A stretch of 64,000 nucleotides of DNA from Hymenobacter fodinae (GTDB lineage Bacteria; Bacteroidota; Bacteroidia; Cytophagales; Hymenobacteraceae): positions 186,001 through 250,000 of the forward strand of contig NZ_SRLA01000006.1 of assembly GCF_004745825.1 (NCBI RefSeq), written 5' to 3'. The position numbers and the translations under genes were made by a program. Within the stretch, counting starts at the first letter, position 1, and each line of letters opens with the position of its first letter. Shown piece after piece: positions 39,970 to 48,926 of the stretch. The notes beneath the pieces were generated by a model that saw nothing but the letters and a program-made list of their open reading frames with translations, was not told where the DNA came from and did not search any database.

Positions 39970-42057
39970 ATGGCTCGCATCCCGAAGGAAACCGTTGATC
40001 AGATTATTCACCACGCTGATATTGTAGAAGTGGTGGGCGACTTCGTTTCGCTGAAGCGCAAAGGCCAGAACCTGTGGGCCTGCTGCCCCTTCCACCACGA
40101 GAAGTCGCCGAGTTTCTCGGTGGCGCCGGCCAAAGGGCTGTATAAGTGCTTTGGCTGCGGCAAGGCCGGTGGGGTGGTGCAGTTCATCATGGATATTGAG
40201 GGCACCAGCTACGTGGAGGCCCTGAAGTACCTCGCCAAAAAGTACGGCATCGACGTTGAGGAGGAGGAAAAGACCCCCGAGCAGCAGCTGGCGCAGAACG
40301 AGAAGGACTCGCAGTTCATCGTTTCCAACTGGGCCAAGGACCACTACCACAATCTGCTGCTCAACACCGATGAGGGCCAGAGTATTGGCCTGAGCTACCT
40401 GCGCCAGCGTGGCCTGAACCAGACCACCATCAAGACCTTCGAGCTGGGCTACTCCCTCGACCAGTGGGACGACCTGATGAAAACGGCCGACAAGCTAGGC
40501 TACGAGCGTAAGTACCTGGAGAAAACCGGCCTCATCATCACCCGTGAAGACGAGCAGGGCAAGGATACCGGCCGGCGCTACGACCGGTTCCGGGGCCGGG
40601 TGATGTTCCCGATTCACAACGTGTCGGGCCGCGTGATTGGCTTCGGGGCGCGTACGCTCAAGCCCAACGACAAAACCGCCAAGTACCTCAACTCGCCCGA
40701 GTCGGAGATTTACCATAAGTCGGATGTACTGTACGGGCTCTACCAGGGCCGGCAGGCCATCCGGACGGAAGAGCTGTGCTACCTAGTGGAAGGTTACCTT
40801 GATGTGCTGAGTCTGCATCAGGGCGGCATCAAGAACGTGGTGGCCTCGTCGGGTACCTCGCTTACTGATGGGCAGATTCGCCTCATCAAGCGCTACACTG
40901 ATAACGTAACGGTGCTCTACGACGGCGATGCCGCCGGCATCCGGGCCTCCCTGCGCGGTATTGATATGCTGCTGGAAGGTGGCCTAAACGTGCGCGTGGT
41001 ATTGTTCCCCGACGGCGACGACCCCGACAGCTATATCCGGAAAGTAGGGGACCAGCGCTTCAAAGACCACCTCGAAAACGCCAGCCAGGACTTTATCCAG
41101 TTCAAGACTGACCTGGTAGCCCGCGAAGCCGCCCAGGACCCGGTGAAGAAGGCTGAGGCCATCCGCGACGTGCTGCAAAGCATTGGCAAGGTGCCCGACC
41201 CCATCAAGCGGCAAGTGTTCCTGCAGCAAACCTCGCAGGCCTTCAGCATTGATGAGCAGGTGCTCATTACGGAGTACAACAAGCTGGTACGCAATGCTTC
41301 CGGCAAAGCCGCGGGCAGCACTAGCGGCGGTGCGAGTGGCCTAAGCAGCAGCCCGCAGAGCAGCGGGGCCGCTACCAGCAATAACACCAGTGGAGCCTCC
41401 CCGCGGCCAGCTCCTAGGCCTATGAGCCCCGAAGAGGAGGCCGAAGCCCTGATGTACGGCGCCTCGCCTGAGGACCTGGCGGAAGGCGGCGACACCCTCA
41501 CGGCTCCCAAGGAAGACCTGGAGCCCGTGCCCGATGTGCAGGAAAGCTGCGAGCGGGAAGTAGTGCGCCTATTGCTGTTGTACTCGCCCCAGCCCTTGGC
41601 CCCGGAGGTGAGCGTGGCCCAATACCTGCTGCAGCAGCTCGATGATACGCCCTTCAAAACCAGCATCTACGCCGACCTGCTGCACCTCTGCCGCGAGGAG
41701 CTGGAGCAGGGCCGCTGGCCCGAGGTGCGGACCCTCATTCAGCACGGCCGGGGTGATATTCGGGCCCTGGTGGCGGAGCTGGCTACGGAGAAGTACGAGC
41801 TCAGCCCTAATTGGACTACCCATCAAATTTACGTGCCCCGCGAGCTGGACCAGCTGCAGATTGCCTGCGACAACGCCATTCTGCGCCTCAACAAGGTGAA
41901 CGTGGAGCGGGAACTGGCCGTACGTCTCGAAGCCCTGCGTCACCCCCTCGACGACGACACCATGATGGAGCACCTGCAGACCATCCGGCTGCTGAAGCAG
42001 ATGGATAACCAGCTGGCTGGCATGTTGGGCACCGTGATTCCGCGGAGCGCCCAATAG
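39970..42057 (+). CDS. dnaG: DNA primase
   Basis: 695 residues. CHC2 zinc finger: Cys39 and His42 in CCPFHHEKSPSF, Cys60 and Cys63 in YKCFGCGKAGG. RNA-polymerase/TOPRIM domain: YLVEGYLDVLSLHQGG with the acidic Glu, VLYDGDAAGIRAS and PDGDDPDSYI. A long Ser/Gly/Ala/Pro-rich linker (about residues 440-480) separates the catalytic core from the C-terminal helicase-interaction domain, which is less conserved. It makes RNA primers for replication. The gene is essential in bacteria. The TAG stop falls within a TAGGCCTAG repeat copy. Confidence 0.95.
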   Translation: MARIPKETVDQIIHHADIVEVVGDFVSLKRKGQNLWACCPFHHEKSPSFSVAPAKGLYKCFGCGKAGGVVQFIMDIEGTSYVEALKYLAKKYGIDVEEEEKTPEQQLAQNEKDSQFIVSNWAKDHYHNLLLNTDEGQSIGLSYLRQRGLNQTTIKTFELGYSLDQWDDLMKTADKLGYERKYLEKTGLIITREDEQGKDTGRRYDRFRGRVMFPIHNVSGRVIGFGARTLKPNDKTAKYLNSPESEIYHKSDVLYGLYQGRQAIRTEELCYLVEGYLDVLSLHQGGIKNVVASSGTSLTDGQIRLIKRYTDNVTVLYDGDAAGIRASLRGIDMLLEGGLNVRVVLFPDGDDPDSYIRKVGDQRFKDHLENASQDFIQFKTDLVAREAAQDPVKKAEAIRDVLQSIGKVPDPIKRQVFLQQTSQAFSIDEQVLITEYNKLVRNASGKAAGSTSGGASGLSSSPQSSGAATSNNTSGASPRPAPRPMSPEEEAEALMYGASPEDLAEGGDTLTAPKEDLEPVPDVQESCEREVVRLLLLYSPQPLAPEVSVAQYLLQQLDDTPFKTSIYADLLHLCREELEQGRWPEVRTLIQHGRGDIRALVAELATEKYELSPNWTTHQIYVPRELDQLQIACDNAILRLNKVNVERELAVRLEALRHPLDDDTMMEHLQTIRLLKQMDNQLAGMLGTVIPRSAQ

Positions 42058-42169
42058 GCCTAGCGGGGCTTTTACCTGTGCTAAGCCACTTTCCGCTTGC
42101 TACATCCTCTGCCAGTTGGTGCTTACCTTGATCGAAGACTGATTACCTGCGTTCGTAGGTTCTGTTTTT

Positions 42170-43240
42170 ATGTCTGAACCGCATTCTATCCCGCCTGGGG
42201 CCTTGCGCTACGTGCGCGACATCTGGCGCCGTTTCAACCTTAGCCGTTTCGTGGGTGCGCTGGTGCTCACGGTCTTCAGCTTTGCCGTGGGCATTGGCGG
42301 CTTCATGTGGATTGAGAAGTTCTCCTTCGTCGATGCCTTCTACATGACGATGATAACCGTTTCCACGGTGGGCTTTGGGGAGTTGCACCCCATGTCGCCG
42401 GCCGGACGGTTGTTCGTGTCGTTCTATATTTTCTTTAACCTCCTGATGCTGGCCTACCTGTTGTCGGTGCTCACCACCTACATCTTCGACGGGGGCCTGC
42501 GCAACATGTTCGCTATGCTCAGAAACGATCAGCAGATTCGCAGTCTGGAAAATCATGTCATCGTGTGTGGCTTCGGACGCAACGGGCGCAAAGCCTACCA
42601 CGAGCTGCGCGCCAGCGGGGCCGAGGTAGTAGTGGTGGAACAAAGCGAGGGCCTGTTGAAAGATGCTGGCGACGACGAAGGCCAAACCATTGCCGCCGTC
42701 ATCGGCGACGCCACCCTCGACGACACCATGCGTGCCGCCGGAATCACGCGTGCCCGGGCCCTCATCACGGCCCTGCCCAAAGATGCCGACAACGTATTCG
42801 TGGCCCTAACCGCCCGCGAGCTGAACCCCAACATCGTCATCATCGCGCGGGCCAGCCTGAAAAGCAGCGAAACCAAGCTCCTGCGCGCCGGCGCCGACTC
42901 CGTAGTAATGCCCGATGAAATTGGCGGCTCCCACATGGCCAACCTGGTCATGCGCCCCGAGGTAATTCGGTTCTTGGATATGATTAGTGGCCTAGGCCCC
43001 AACAAACTGCGCCTGGAAGAGCTTAGCACCAGTGAGCTGCGGGGCGAGCTGCAGGGCCTGAGCATCCGCGACCTGAACATCCGCTCCCGCACTGGCGCCA
43101 CCGTCATCGGCCTCAAGCGCTTCGATGGTGAGCTGGTAGTCAGCCCCTCCGCCGATATGATTCCGGGCCCCAGCGACGTCTTTCTGTTCCTGGGCACCGA
43201 TGAGCAAATAACCACGCTACTCAGCCAGTTCAGGCGGTAG
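42170..43240 (+). CDS. Two-helix potassium channel with RCK (TrkA) domains
   Basis: 356 residues. Two membrane helices flank a P-loop with the selectivity filter TVSTVGFGE. The cytoplasmic part is an RCK N domain, HVIVCGFGRNGRKAYHEL, with Rossmann GxGxxG, and a TrkA_C domain near the C-terminus (ELSTSELRGELQGLSIRDL). It is an Ion_trans_2 channel of the MthK/Kch type; gating ligand unknown, probably Ca2+ or NAD-like. Single gene, about 110 bases after dnaG. The TAG stop is part of a GTAGGCCAGT repeat copy. Confidence 0.92.
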   Translation: MSEPHSIPPGALRYVRDIWRRFNLSRFVGALVLTVFSFAVGIGGFMWIEKFSFVDAFYMTMITVSTVGFGELHPMSPAGRLFVSFYIFFNLLMLAYLLSVLTTYIFDGGLRNMFAMLRNDQQIRSLENHVIVCGFGRNGRKAYHELRASGAEVVVVEQSEGLLKDAGDDEGQTIAAVIGDATLDDTMRAAGITRARALITALPKDADNVFVALTARELNPNIVIIARASLKSSETKLLRAGADSVVMPDEIGGSHMANLVMRPEVIRFLDMISGLGPNKLRLEELSTSELRGELQGLSIRDLNIRSRTGATVIGLKRFDGELVVSPSADMIPGPSDVFLFLGTDEQITTLLSQFRR

Positions 43241-43260
43241 GCCAGTAAAGGTAAACCCGA

Positions 43261-43296
43261 CGGTCATGTCGAGCTTGTCGAGACATCTCGCGGACT
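43261..43296. repeat. Single REP-like half element
   Basis: CGGTCATGTCGAGCTTGTCG followed by AGACATCTCGCG, nearly the left outer arm of the composite element at 33878. No matching complement lies within the next 300 bases, so this is a solitary half. Confidence 0.6.
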
Positions 43297-43391
43297 TGCG
43301 GATGCTCCTTCATACAGAAGTAAGATGCTGCAGCGTTAGGCTTTAGAAACCGCCGGCCGCCACGCACTACCGCAGGTCGGTTGCTCCTGCG

Positions 43392-43399
43392 TAGCTTTG
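43392..43399 (+). promoter_or_regulatory. -7 promoter box for the glycosyltransferase pair
   Basis: TAGCTTTG lies 30 bases upstream of the GTG start at 43429. It would fall inside the gene if an upstream start at 43381 were used, which argues for the GTG. Confidence 0.4.
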
Positions 43400-43428
43400 C
43401 GCACTTTCAGCCCCGAATTTCCGCTTCC

Positions 43429-44649
43429 GTGCACATCCTGCAGCTCTGTCCGCGCGTTCCGTATCCGCCCACTGATGGAGGCGCCATTGCCATGTATGAT
43501 GTGACGGCGGGCTTGGCTCGGGCGGGGCACCGCGTTACGGTGCTGGCCCTGAACACGCCCAAGCACTACCAGCCCGCCGACGTGCTCGACCACCTGGGCC
43601 CCAACGTCCGGCTGGTGCCGGTGGCAGTTGATACGCGCCTCTCGCCAGTAAACGCCCTGCGCAATCTGCTGTTCAGCAAGCTGCCGTATAACATTGAGCG
43701 CTTCGTCAGCCCGGAGGTGGAGGCCCAACTGCAAGAACTCCTAAGTACCGAGCAGTTCGACATGGCTCAAATTGAGGGTAGCCTAGCCGCTTGGTACATC
43801 GAGACGCTCAAGCGCCTAGCGCCGAATTTGCCGGTGGTGTTCCGGGCCCATAACGTGGAGTATACCATCTGGCAGATGCTGGCTGAGCGGGAGCAAAACG
43901 TACTCAAACGCGTGTACCTGCGCCACCTGGCCCAGCGCCTGCGCCGCTTTGAGGAGCACGTGTTTCCGCAGTTCGATGCCGTGGCTGCCATTACCGAGCC
44001 CGATCAGCGCCGCCTCCGCGCTATGGGCTGCCAGGAGCCGGTAGTATTTGTGCCGGCGGGCGTTGATATGAGCCGTTTTCAGCCCGACCCGCTCATCAAG
44101 CCCAAACCGCGTACCGTGTTCATGATTGGCTCCCTCGACTGGCTGCCCAACCAAGAGGGCCTCGACTGGCTGCTGGCCCACGTGTGGCCTACGGTGTCGA
44201 AACTTTACCCTGATCTGGAGCTGCACATTGCGGGCAAGGAAATGCCCCTGCGCTTCCAGCAGTTGAAAGTACCCGGCATTGTGGTGCACGGCTTCGTGGA
44301 GTCCGCGGCGGCGTTTATGCAGCAGTATGAGGTGATGCTGGTCCCCTTGCTGAGCGGCGGCGGTATGCGCATCAAAATCATCGAGGGCATGGCCCTGGGC
44401 AAGTGCATCATCAGCACACAGTTAGGCGCCGAAGGAATTCATGTGCGCGACGGTTTTGATATTGTACTGCGCGATGAGCCCGCCGCCTGGATTGAAGCCA
44501 TTGGCCACTACTACCGCAGCGAGCTAGGCCACCAAGCTATTGGCCAGGAGGCCGCCCACACTATTGCTCGCCTCTACGACAACCAGCGCGTGGTCGAAAG
44601 CTTCCAGGATCTGTACACCATTCTGCTCCCCGAGCGCGCCAAATGTTAG
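43429..44649 (+). CDS. Family 4 glycosyltransferase (GT-B)
   Basis: About 406 residues from the GTG at 43429, where the family N-terminus ILQLCPRVPYPPTDGG begins. N-terminal acceptor domain with DGGAIAMYDVTAGLARAGH; C-terminal donor domain with FMIGSLDWLPNQEGLDWLL, LHIAGKEMP and the nucleotide-sugar site PLLSGGGMRIKIIEGMALGK. It adds a sugar to an envelope glycan; donor and acceptor unknown. It overlaps the following family 2 glycosyltransferase by 7 bases, so both enzymes probably act in one surface-polysaccharide or glycolipid pathway. Confidence 0.88.
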   Translation: MHILQLCPRVPYPPTDGGAIAMYDVTAGLARAGHRVTVLALNTPKHYQPADVLDHLGPNVRLVPVAVDTRLSPVNALRNLLFSKLPYNIERFVSPEVEAQLQELLSTEQFDMAQIEGSLAAWYIETLKRLAPNLPVVFRAHNVEYTIWQMLAEREQNVLKRVYLRHLAQRLRRFEEHVFPQFDAVAAITEPDQRRLRAMGCQEPVVFVPAGVDMSRFQPDPLIKPKPRTVFMIGSLDWLPNQEGLDWLLAHVWPTVSKLYPDLELHIAGKEMPLRFQQLKVPGIVVHGFVESAAAFMQQYEVMLVPLLSGGGMRIKIIEGMALGKCIISTQLGAEGIHVRDGFDIVLRDEPAAWIEAIGHYYRSELGHQAIGQEAAHTIARLYDNQRVVESFQDLYTILLPERAKC

Positions 44650-45839
44650 AGCTGGGGGCTGCCTTCGTGTTGTGGATGAGCCTGTTGCTGGTAGCGCATA
44701 CCTACGTGCTGTTCCCACTACTGCTGGCCCGCCTGGCCCGCTCGCGCCGCCAGAACCAGCAGGTGTACGCTCCTGACAACGCAGATTTGCCCGCCGTGGA
44801 TATTCTGCTGGCTGTGTACAACGAAGAGCAGGTAATTGAGGAGAAAATTCGCACCACCTTCGCCACTACCTACCCGCTCGACAAGCTTACCTTCTACATT
44901 GGCTCCGACAACTCCCAAGATAATACCAATGCTCTGGTGGAGCGCCTGGAGCCGGAGTACCCTGGCCTACGGTTCCGCCCGTTTGGGCAGCGCACCGGCA
45001 AGCCCGGCGTAATAGAGGCCCTAGGCCAGGAAGCTACCGCCCCGGTTCTGGTGCTGACTGACGCCAACGTCTTCTTCGCGCCCGATACCATTTACCAACT
45101 CGTGAAGCACTTCCGTAACCCGGCTGTAGGCCAGGTAGGGGGCAATATCATCAACCCCGAGCACCGGCGCGAAGGAATATCGGGGCAGGAGAAGGCTTAT
45201 CTCGAGCGGGAGAACATAATCAAGTACCAAGAAGGCGTAGTGTGGGGCGCCATGATTGGGGCCTTCGGAGGCTGCTTCGCGGTGCGCCGCGCCTGCTACC
45301 ACCCCGCGCCGGCTTCGTTTCTGGTTGATGACTTTTTCATCTCCATGGCGGTGCTGCAGGATGGCTACCAGGCTATCAACGAGCTCGATGCCGTGTGCTA
45401 CGAGGACGTTTCGGACCGACTGCCGGAGGAGTTCCGGCGGAAGGCGCGCATCTCAACGGGCAACTTCCAAAACCTGCTGGCCTTCCGGCGGCTGCTGTGG
45501 CCGCCTTGGCACGGGGTCAGCTTTGCTTTCTGGTCGCACAAGGTGTTGCGCTGGCTCACGCCGCTGCTGCTGGTGCTGATGCTGCTGGCCAATGTGGTGC
45601 TGGTAGCTTTAGGAGCCGGCTGGTTTTACCAATTGATGATGCTAGGCCAGGTAGGGGTGCCCTTGTTGCTGCTGCTGGATTCTGGCCTGCGCCGCCGGGG
45701 CACTCATTCGCGGCTGCTGCGCTTTATCACGCACTTCTACAGCATGAACGCCGCCTTGTTTGTCGGGCTGTGGCGCTTTCTGCGCGGGGTGCGCACCACG
45801 GTGTGGGAGCCTACGCAACGCTTTCAGCAGAGCAAATAG
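44643..45839 (+). CDS. Family 2 glycosyltransferase, membrane-bound
   Basis: 398 residues. N-terminal membrane helix, GT-A catalytic domain (VDILLAVYNEEQVIEEKI, YIGSDNSQDNT, LVLTDANVFF with the Asp-x-Asn/Asp acidic site), VDDFFISMAVLQDGY, and the EDVSDRLPEEFRRKARISTGN segment that takes the place of the QxxRW motif. Two or three further helices at the C-terminus. This resembles processive or polyprenol-linked transferases with cytoplasmic active sites. Product unknown. Translationally coupled to the upstream family 4 enzyme. Confidence 0.88.
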   Translation: MLELGAAFVLWMSLLLVAHTYVLFPLLLARLARSRRQNQQVYAPDNADLPAVDILLAVYNEEQVIEEKIRTTFATTYPLDKLTFYIGSDNSQDNTNALVERLEPEYPGLRFRPFGQRTGKPGVIEALGQEATAPVLVLTDANVFFAPDTIYQLVKHFRNPAVGQVGGNIINPEHRREGISGQEKAYLERENIIKYQEGVVWGAMIGAFGGCFAVRRACYHPAPASFLVDDFFISMAVLQDGYQAINELDAVCYEDVSDRLPEEFRRKARISTGNFQNLLAFRRLLWPPWHGVSFAFWSHKVLRWLTPLLLVLMLLANVVLVALGAGWFYQLMMLGQVGVPLLLLLDSGLRRRGTHSRLLRFITHFYSMNAALFVGLWRFLRGVRTTVWEPTQRFQQSK

Positions 45840-45878
45840 GAGCATACTGATTCCGTCTCAGACAAGAAACCTAATTAC

Positions 45879-46026
45879 TGTCATGCTGAGCATGTGGCGC
45901 ATCAAGCCAGCGAGCGAAGTACCTCTACCGCTGGCTAACCAACTGGCCTAGTACTAGTAATTATCCAACTAAGCAGGAGAGGTACTTACCTACGGCGACC
46001 TTCGGTTCGGCCAGCGGATTGACGTT
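45879..46026. repeat. REP-like element downstream of the glycosyltransferases
   Basis: Begins GTCATGCTGAGCATG and contains a 10-base perfect inverted pair (AAGTACCTCT at 45917-45926 and AGAGGTACTT at 45978-45987). It shares the GTCATGCTGAGC head and GAAGTACCTCT body with the 34940 element. A copy of ACTGGCCTAG lies in the loop. Confidence 0.65.
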
Positions 46027-46112
46027 CTACGTTTTCCGGGTAGGCGTTAAGTCTGAATTAGATTCAGCAGCTTTTTTGTGCGCTGCCCTCGCCACCTAGT
46101 ACCTTGGCGATT

Positions 46113-46925
46113 ATGGACAACATACGCATTGCTATTTTGGGCTGCGGCAATATGGGGCTTGCCTTCGCCAAAGCTTTCCTTCAATACAACCTGATCCGGC
46201 GCGAAGACCTGCTGCTGGTTGGCAAGCACGACGACCAGTGCCAGCGCCTACGCCTGGCGCAGGCTGACGTTCCCGTAGGCCTGCTAACGGAGGCAGTAGG
46301 CACCTACGACATAGTGTTGGTGGCCGTGAAACCTCAAGACTTCGGCACCGCCGCCGCGGGGTTGCGGGCCGTACTCCGGCCGGAGCAAGCCGTACTTTCC
46401 ATCATGGGCGGCATCCCGATTGCGCGGCTGCAACGGGAGCTAGGCCACCGGCAGGTGCTGCGCGCCATGCCCAACACGCCCGTGCTGCTGGGCATGGGCA
46501 TCACCGGGTTTACGGCGGCACCCGAGGTGGAGCGCAGTCTCATGCACCGCGTGGAGAACTTGCTTAATGCCACTGGCCGCTCTATTTTCCTGGAAGATGA
46601 GAGCATGCTCGATGCCGTAACCGCCGTGAGTGGGAGCGGGCCAGCTTACTTCTACTACATTGTGCAGGCCATGATGCGGGCCGGGCAGGAGCTGGGCTTC
46701 TCCGAATCAGTGGCCGGGCTGCTGGTGAAGCAAACCATGATTGGGGCCTTCCACCTGCTCAACAACTCCGACCAAAGCCTCGACCAGCTCATTGCCACCG
46801 TGGCCTCTAAGGGCGGCACCACCGAAGCCGCCTTGCGCACCTTCAGGGCCGGCAACCTACAGGAAACCCTTGTGGAAGGCATTAAAGCTGCCCAGCAACG
46901 CGCCACGGAGCTAGCAAAGGAGTAG
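46113..46925 (+). CDS. proC: Pyrroline-5-carboxylate reductase
   Basis: About 270 residues from the ATG at 46113 (a TTG at 46104 is possible). N-terminal Rossmann GxGxxG in IAILGCGNMGLAFA, VAVKPQDF, MPNTPVLLGMGITGF, and the C-terminal dimer domain with DAVTAVSGSGPAYFYY and VASKGGTTEAAL. It reduces pyrroline-5-carboxylate to proline with NAD(P)H. Monocistronic; a TACCTTGG box lies about 13 bases upstream (near 46100), a partial match to the family promoter. Confidence 0.95.
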   Translation: MDNIRIAILGCGNMGLAFAKAFLQYNLIRREDLLLVGKHDDQCQRLRLAQADVPVGLLTEAVGTYDIVLVAVKPQDFGTAAAGLRAVLRPEQAVLSIMGGIPIARLQRELGHRQVLRAMPNTPVLLGMGITGFTAAPEVERSLMHRVENLLNATGRSIFLEDESMLDAVTAVSGSGPAYFYYIVQAMMRAGQELGFSESVAGLLVKQTMIGAFHLLNNSDQSLDQLIATVASKGGTTEAALRTFRAGNLQETLVEGIKAAQQRATELAKE

Positions 46926-47152
46926 AAGTAGAGGAGGTAATGAGGTCAAGTGTCCTAGGCCTGCCCTGTGTATGCTTCATCGTGTCTCCTCTCAATGACG
47001 CACATTAGGCCACTTCACTCAGTCACTCAATCACACATTCACCGTTTGTGTAACTTCGCGGCGCCGTTGGTGGTTGTTCCTCCAGCTTCGCGGCCGTATG
47101 CTTATATCCGGCGCTCAGCGAAATTATTTCACTCCTAGTTAATCAGCGAATC
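46926..47152. other. Intergenic region between proC and ribBA
   Basis: About 230 bases. It holds low-complexity GAAGTAGAGGAGGTAATG and CACTCAGTCACTCAATCACA words that could pair (related to the array at 20887), two TAGGCC-core copies, but no FMN riboswitch core or gene. Confidence 0.4.
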
Positions 47153-48391
47153 ATGCTTGATTCCATCGAAGACGCCATTGCCGACATCCGCGCCGGAAAG
47201 GTGGTAGTGGTTGTAGACGACGAAGACCGCGAAAACGAAGGCGACTTTATCTGCGCCGCCCGCTGCGCCACTCCCGAAGTCATCAATTTTATGGCCACCC
47301 ACGGGCGCGGCCTTGTGTGCGCTCCTCTTATTGAGCAGCGCTGCGAAGAGCTAGGCCTAGAGCTGATGGTGGGTCGCAACACCGCTCTGCACGCCACGCC
47401 CTTTACCGTGAGCATCGACCTGCTGAAGAACGGCGTGACGACCGGCATTTCGGCCTCCGATCGTAGCAAGACCATCCTGGCCCTCATTGACCCCGAAACC
47501 AAGCCTGAAGAACTAGGCAAGCCCGGTCATATTTTCCCGCTAAAAGCTCGTAAAGAAGGCGTATTGCGTCGGGCTGGTCACACTGAAGCGGCCATTGACC
47601 TGGCCCGCTTGGCGGGCTTTGAGCCCGCTGGTGTGCTCGTAGAAATTCTGCGCGAAGACGGCGAAATGGCCCGCCTGCCCGAGCTGCGCGAGGTAGCTAC
47701 CAAGTGGAACCTCAAGCTGATTTCGGTGCAGGACCTGATTAAGTACCGCCTGAAGCAGGAAAGCCTTATCACCCGCGAAATCTCCGTGAAGTTGCCCACT
47801 GAGTTCGGCGACTTCGACCTGATTGCCTACACCCAAACCTCCACCAACGCCCAGCACCTGGCTCTGGTGAAAGGCGATATCTCCGGCCCCGAGCCCGTGC
47901 TGGTGCGCGTGCACAGCTCCTGCGTAACCGGCGACATCTTTGGTTCCTGCCGTTGCGACTGTGGCCCCCAGCTGCACCGCGCCATGCAGCAGATTGAGCG
48001 CGAAGGCCGCGGCGTAATTGTGTATATGAACCAGGAAGGCCGCGGCATAGGGCTGCTGAACAAGCTGCGCGCTTACAAACTCCAGGAGCAAGGCCGCGAC
48101 ACCGTAGAAGCCAACGTAGAGCTGGGCTTCGGCATCGATGAGCGCGACTACGGCGTAGGTGCCCAAATCCTGCGCGACCTAGGTATTTCGAAGATGCGCC
48201 TGCTCTCCAACAACCCCCGTAAGCGCACCGGCCTTATCGGCTATGGCCTTGAAATTGTAGATTCCGTGGCCATCGAAGTAGAGCCCAATGAGCACAATGA
48301 GCGCTACCTTACCACCAAGCGCGACAAGCTAGGCCACACCATCCTGCACAAAGACCGTACCCCGCACCCCGACGCGGAGGCGGCTGTTTAA
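47153..48391 (+). CDS. ribBA: Bifunctional DHBP synthase/GTP cyclohydrolase II
   Basis: 412 residues. N-terminal RibB domain with the acidic [13 protein letters not shown] loop and [17 protein letters not shown]-terminal RibA with the zinc Cys set in [19 protein letters not shown], and [13 protein letters not shown] plus the late [16 protein letters not shown]. It supplies both the dihydroxybutanone phosphate and the pyrimidine precursor for riboflavin. All catalytic residues of both domains that I could check are present, so both activities are expected. Single gene with its own terminator. Confidence 0.95.
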   Translation: MLDSIEDAIADIRAGKVVVVVDDEDRENEGDFICAARCATPEVINFMATHGRGLVCAPLIEQRCEELGLELMVGRNTALHATPFTVSIDLLKNGVTTGISASDRSKTILALIDPETKPEELGKPGHIFPLKARKEGVLRRAGHTEAAIDLARLAGFEPAGVLVEILREDGEMARLPELREVATKWNLKLISVQDLIKYRLKQESLITREISVKLPTEFGDFDLIAYTQTSTNAQHLALVKGDISGPEPVLVRVHSSCVTGDIFGSCRCDCGPQLHRAMQQIEREGRGVIVYMNQEGRGIGLLNKLRAYKLQEQGRDTVEANVELGFGIDERDYGVGAQILRDLGISKMRLLSNNPRKRTGLIGYGLEIVDSVAIEVEPNEHNERYLTTKRDKLGHTILHKDRTPHPDAEAAV

Positions 48392-48420
48392 ATCAGAGTC
48401 CTTTTGATGGCTCCCTACAG

Positions 48421-48455
48421 CCCCGACTTGGCCTACCGGCTGGGTCGGGGTTTGC
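48421..48455 (+). terminator. Terminator after ribBA
   Basis: Arms CCCCGAC and GTCGGGG, extended by TTGGCC/GGCTGG pairing, followed by TTTGCTTTG. About 30 bases past the stop. Confidence 0.7.
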
Positions 48456-48926
48456 TTTGTAGTTCTGTTTCCGGATAAGGTGATGCTAGTACAACGGGAA
48501 ATAAGAGTCACATTAAATAAGAGAGATTAGTTGCAAATAATAATAACTGCCCTCGATTTGCCAAGATGGCAAGTTTCTGCAGCTGCCAAGATCGTTTGAT
48601 GCAAAAAGATAGTTGAAACACGCCAGGTATTAAAGCCATTGCTATACTTAGATTGCCAGACAAGCAACTGGTTTTACGCACAATCTATTCTCATAATGAC
48701 GAGATACTTACCTGTTGAGAGAAAACCCGAAAAATTAACCTACCTCTATTTTGCTCTCTTTAGAGTGCTCGTGTAGTTTCATTTTTCTAGTAGGCCTAGC
48801 CGTAATGCTGTAGTGCAGACGGCACCGACTCCACAAGAGTAAAGCAGGGTACGTACTGCTGGCAGGGTAATTTTCGGGAACAAGCAAGAGAACTATACCG
48901 TTGCGAAAGTGTATATTTCTTTGGTT
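48456..48926. other. AT-rich intergenic region
   Basis: About 470 bases with a drop in GC. I see no gene, no RNA gene and no clear repeat other than a short TGCCAAGAT/TGCCAAGAT direct pair (about 48557 and 48585) and one TAGGCCTAG copy near 48793. It probably carries the promoter of the next gene. Confidence 0.4.

Noticed and set aside
46926-47152. FMN riboswitch upstream of ribBA
   Set aside because: The conserved FMN-aptamer core sequence is not present in the leader.
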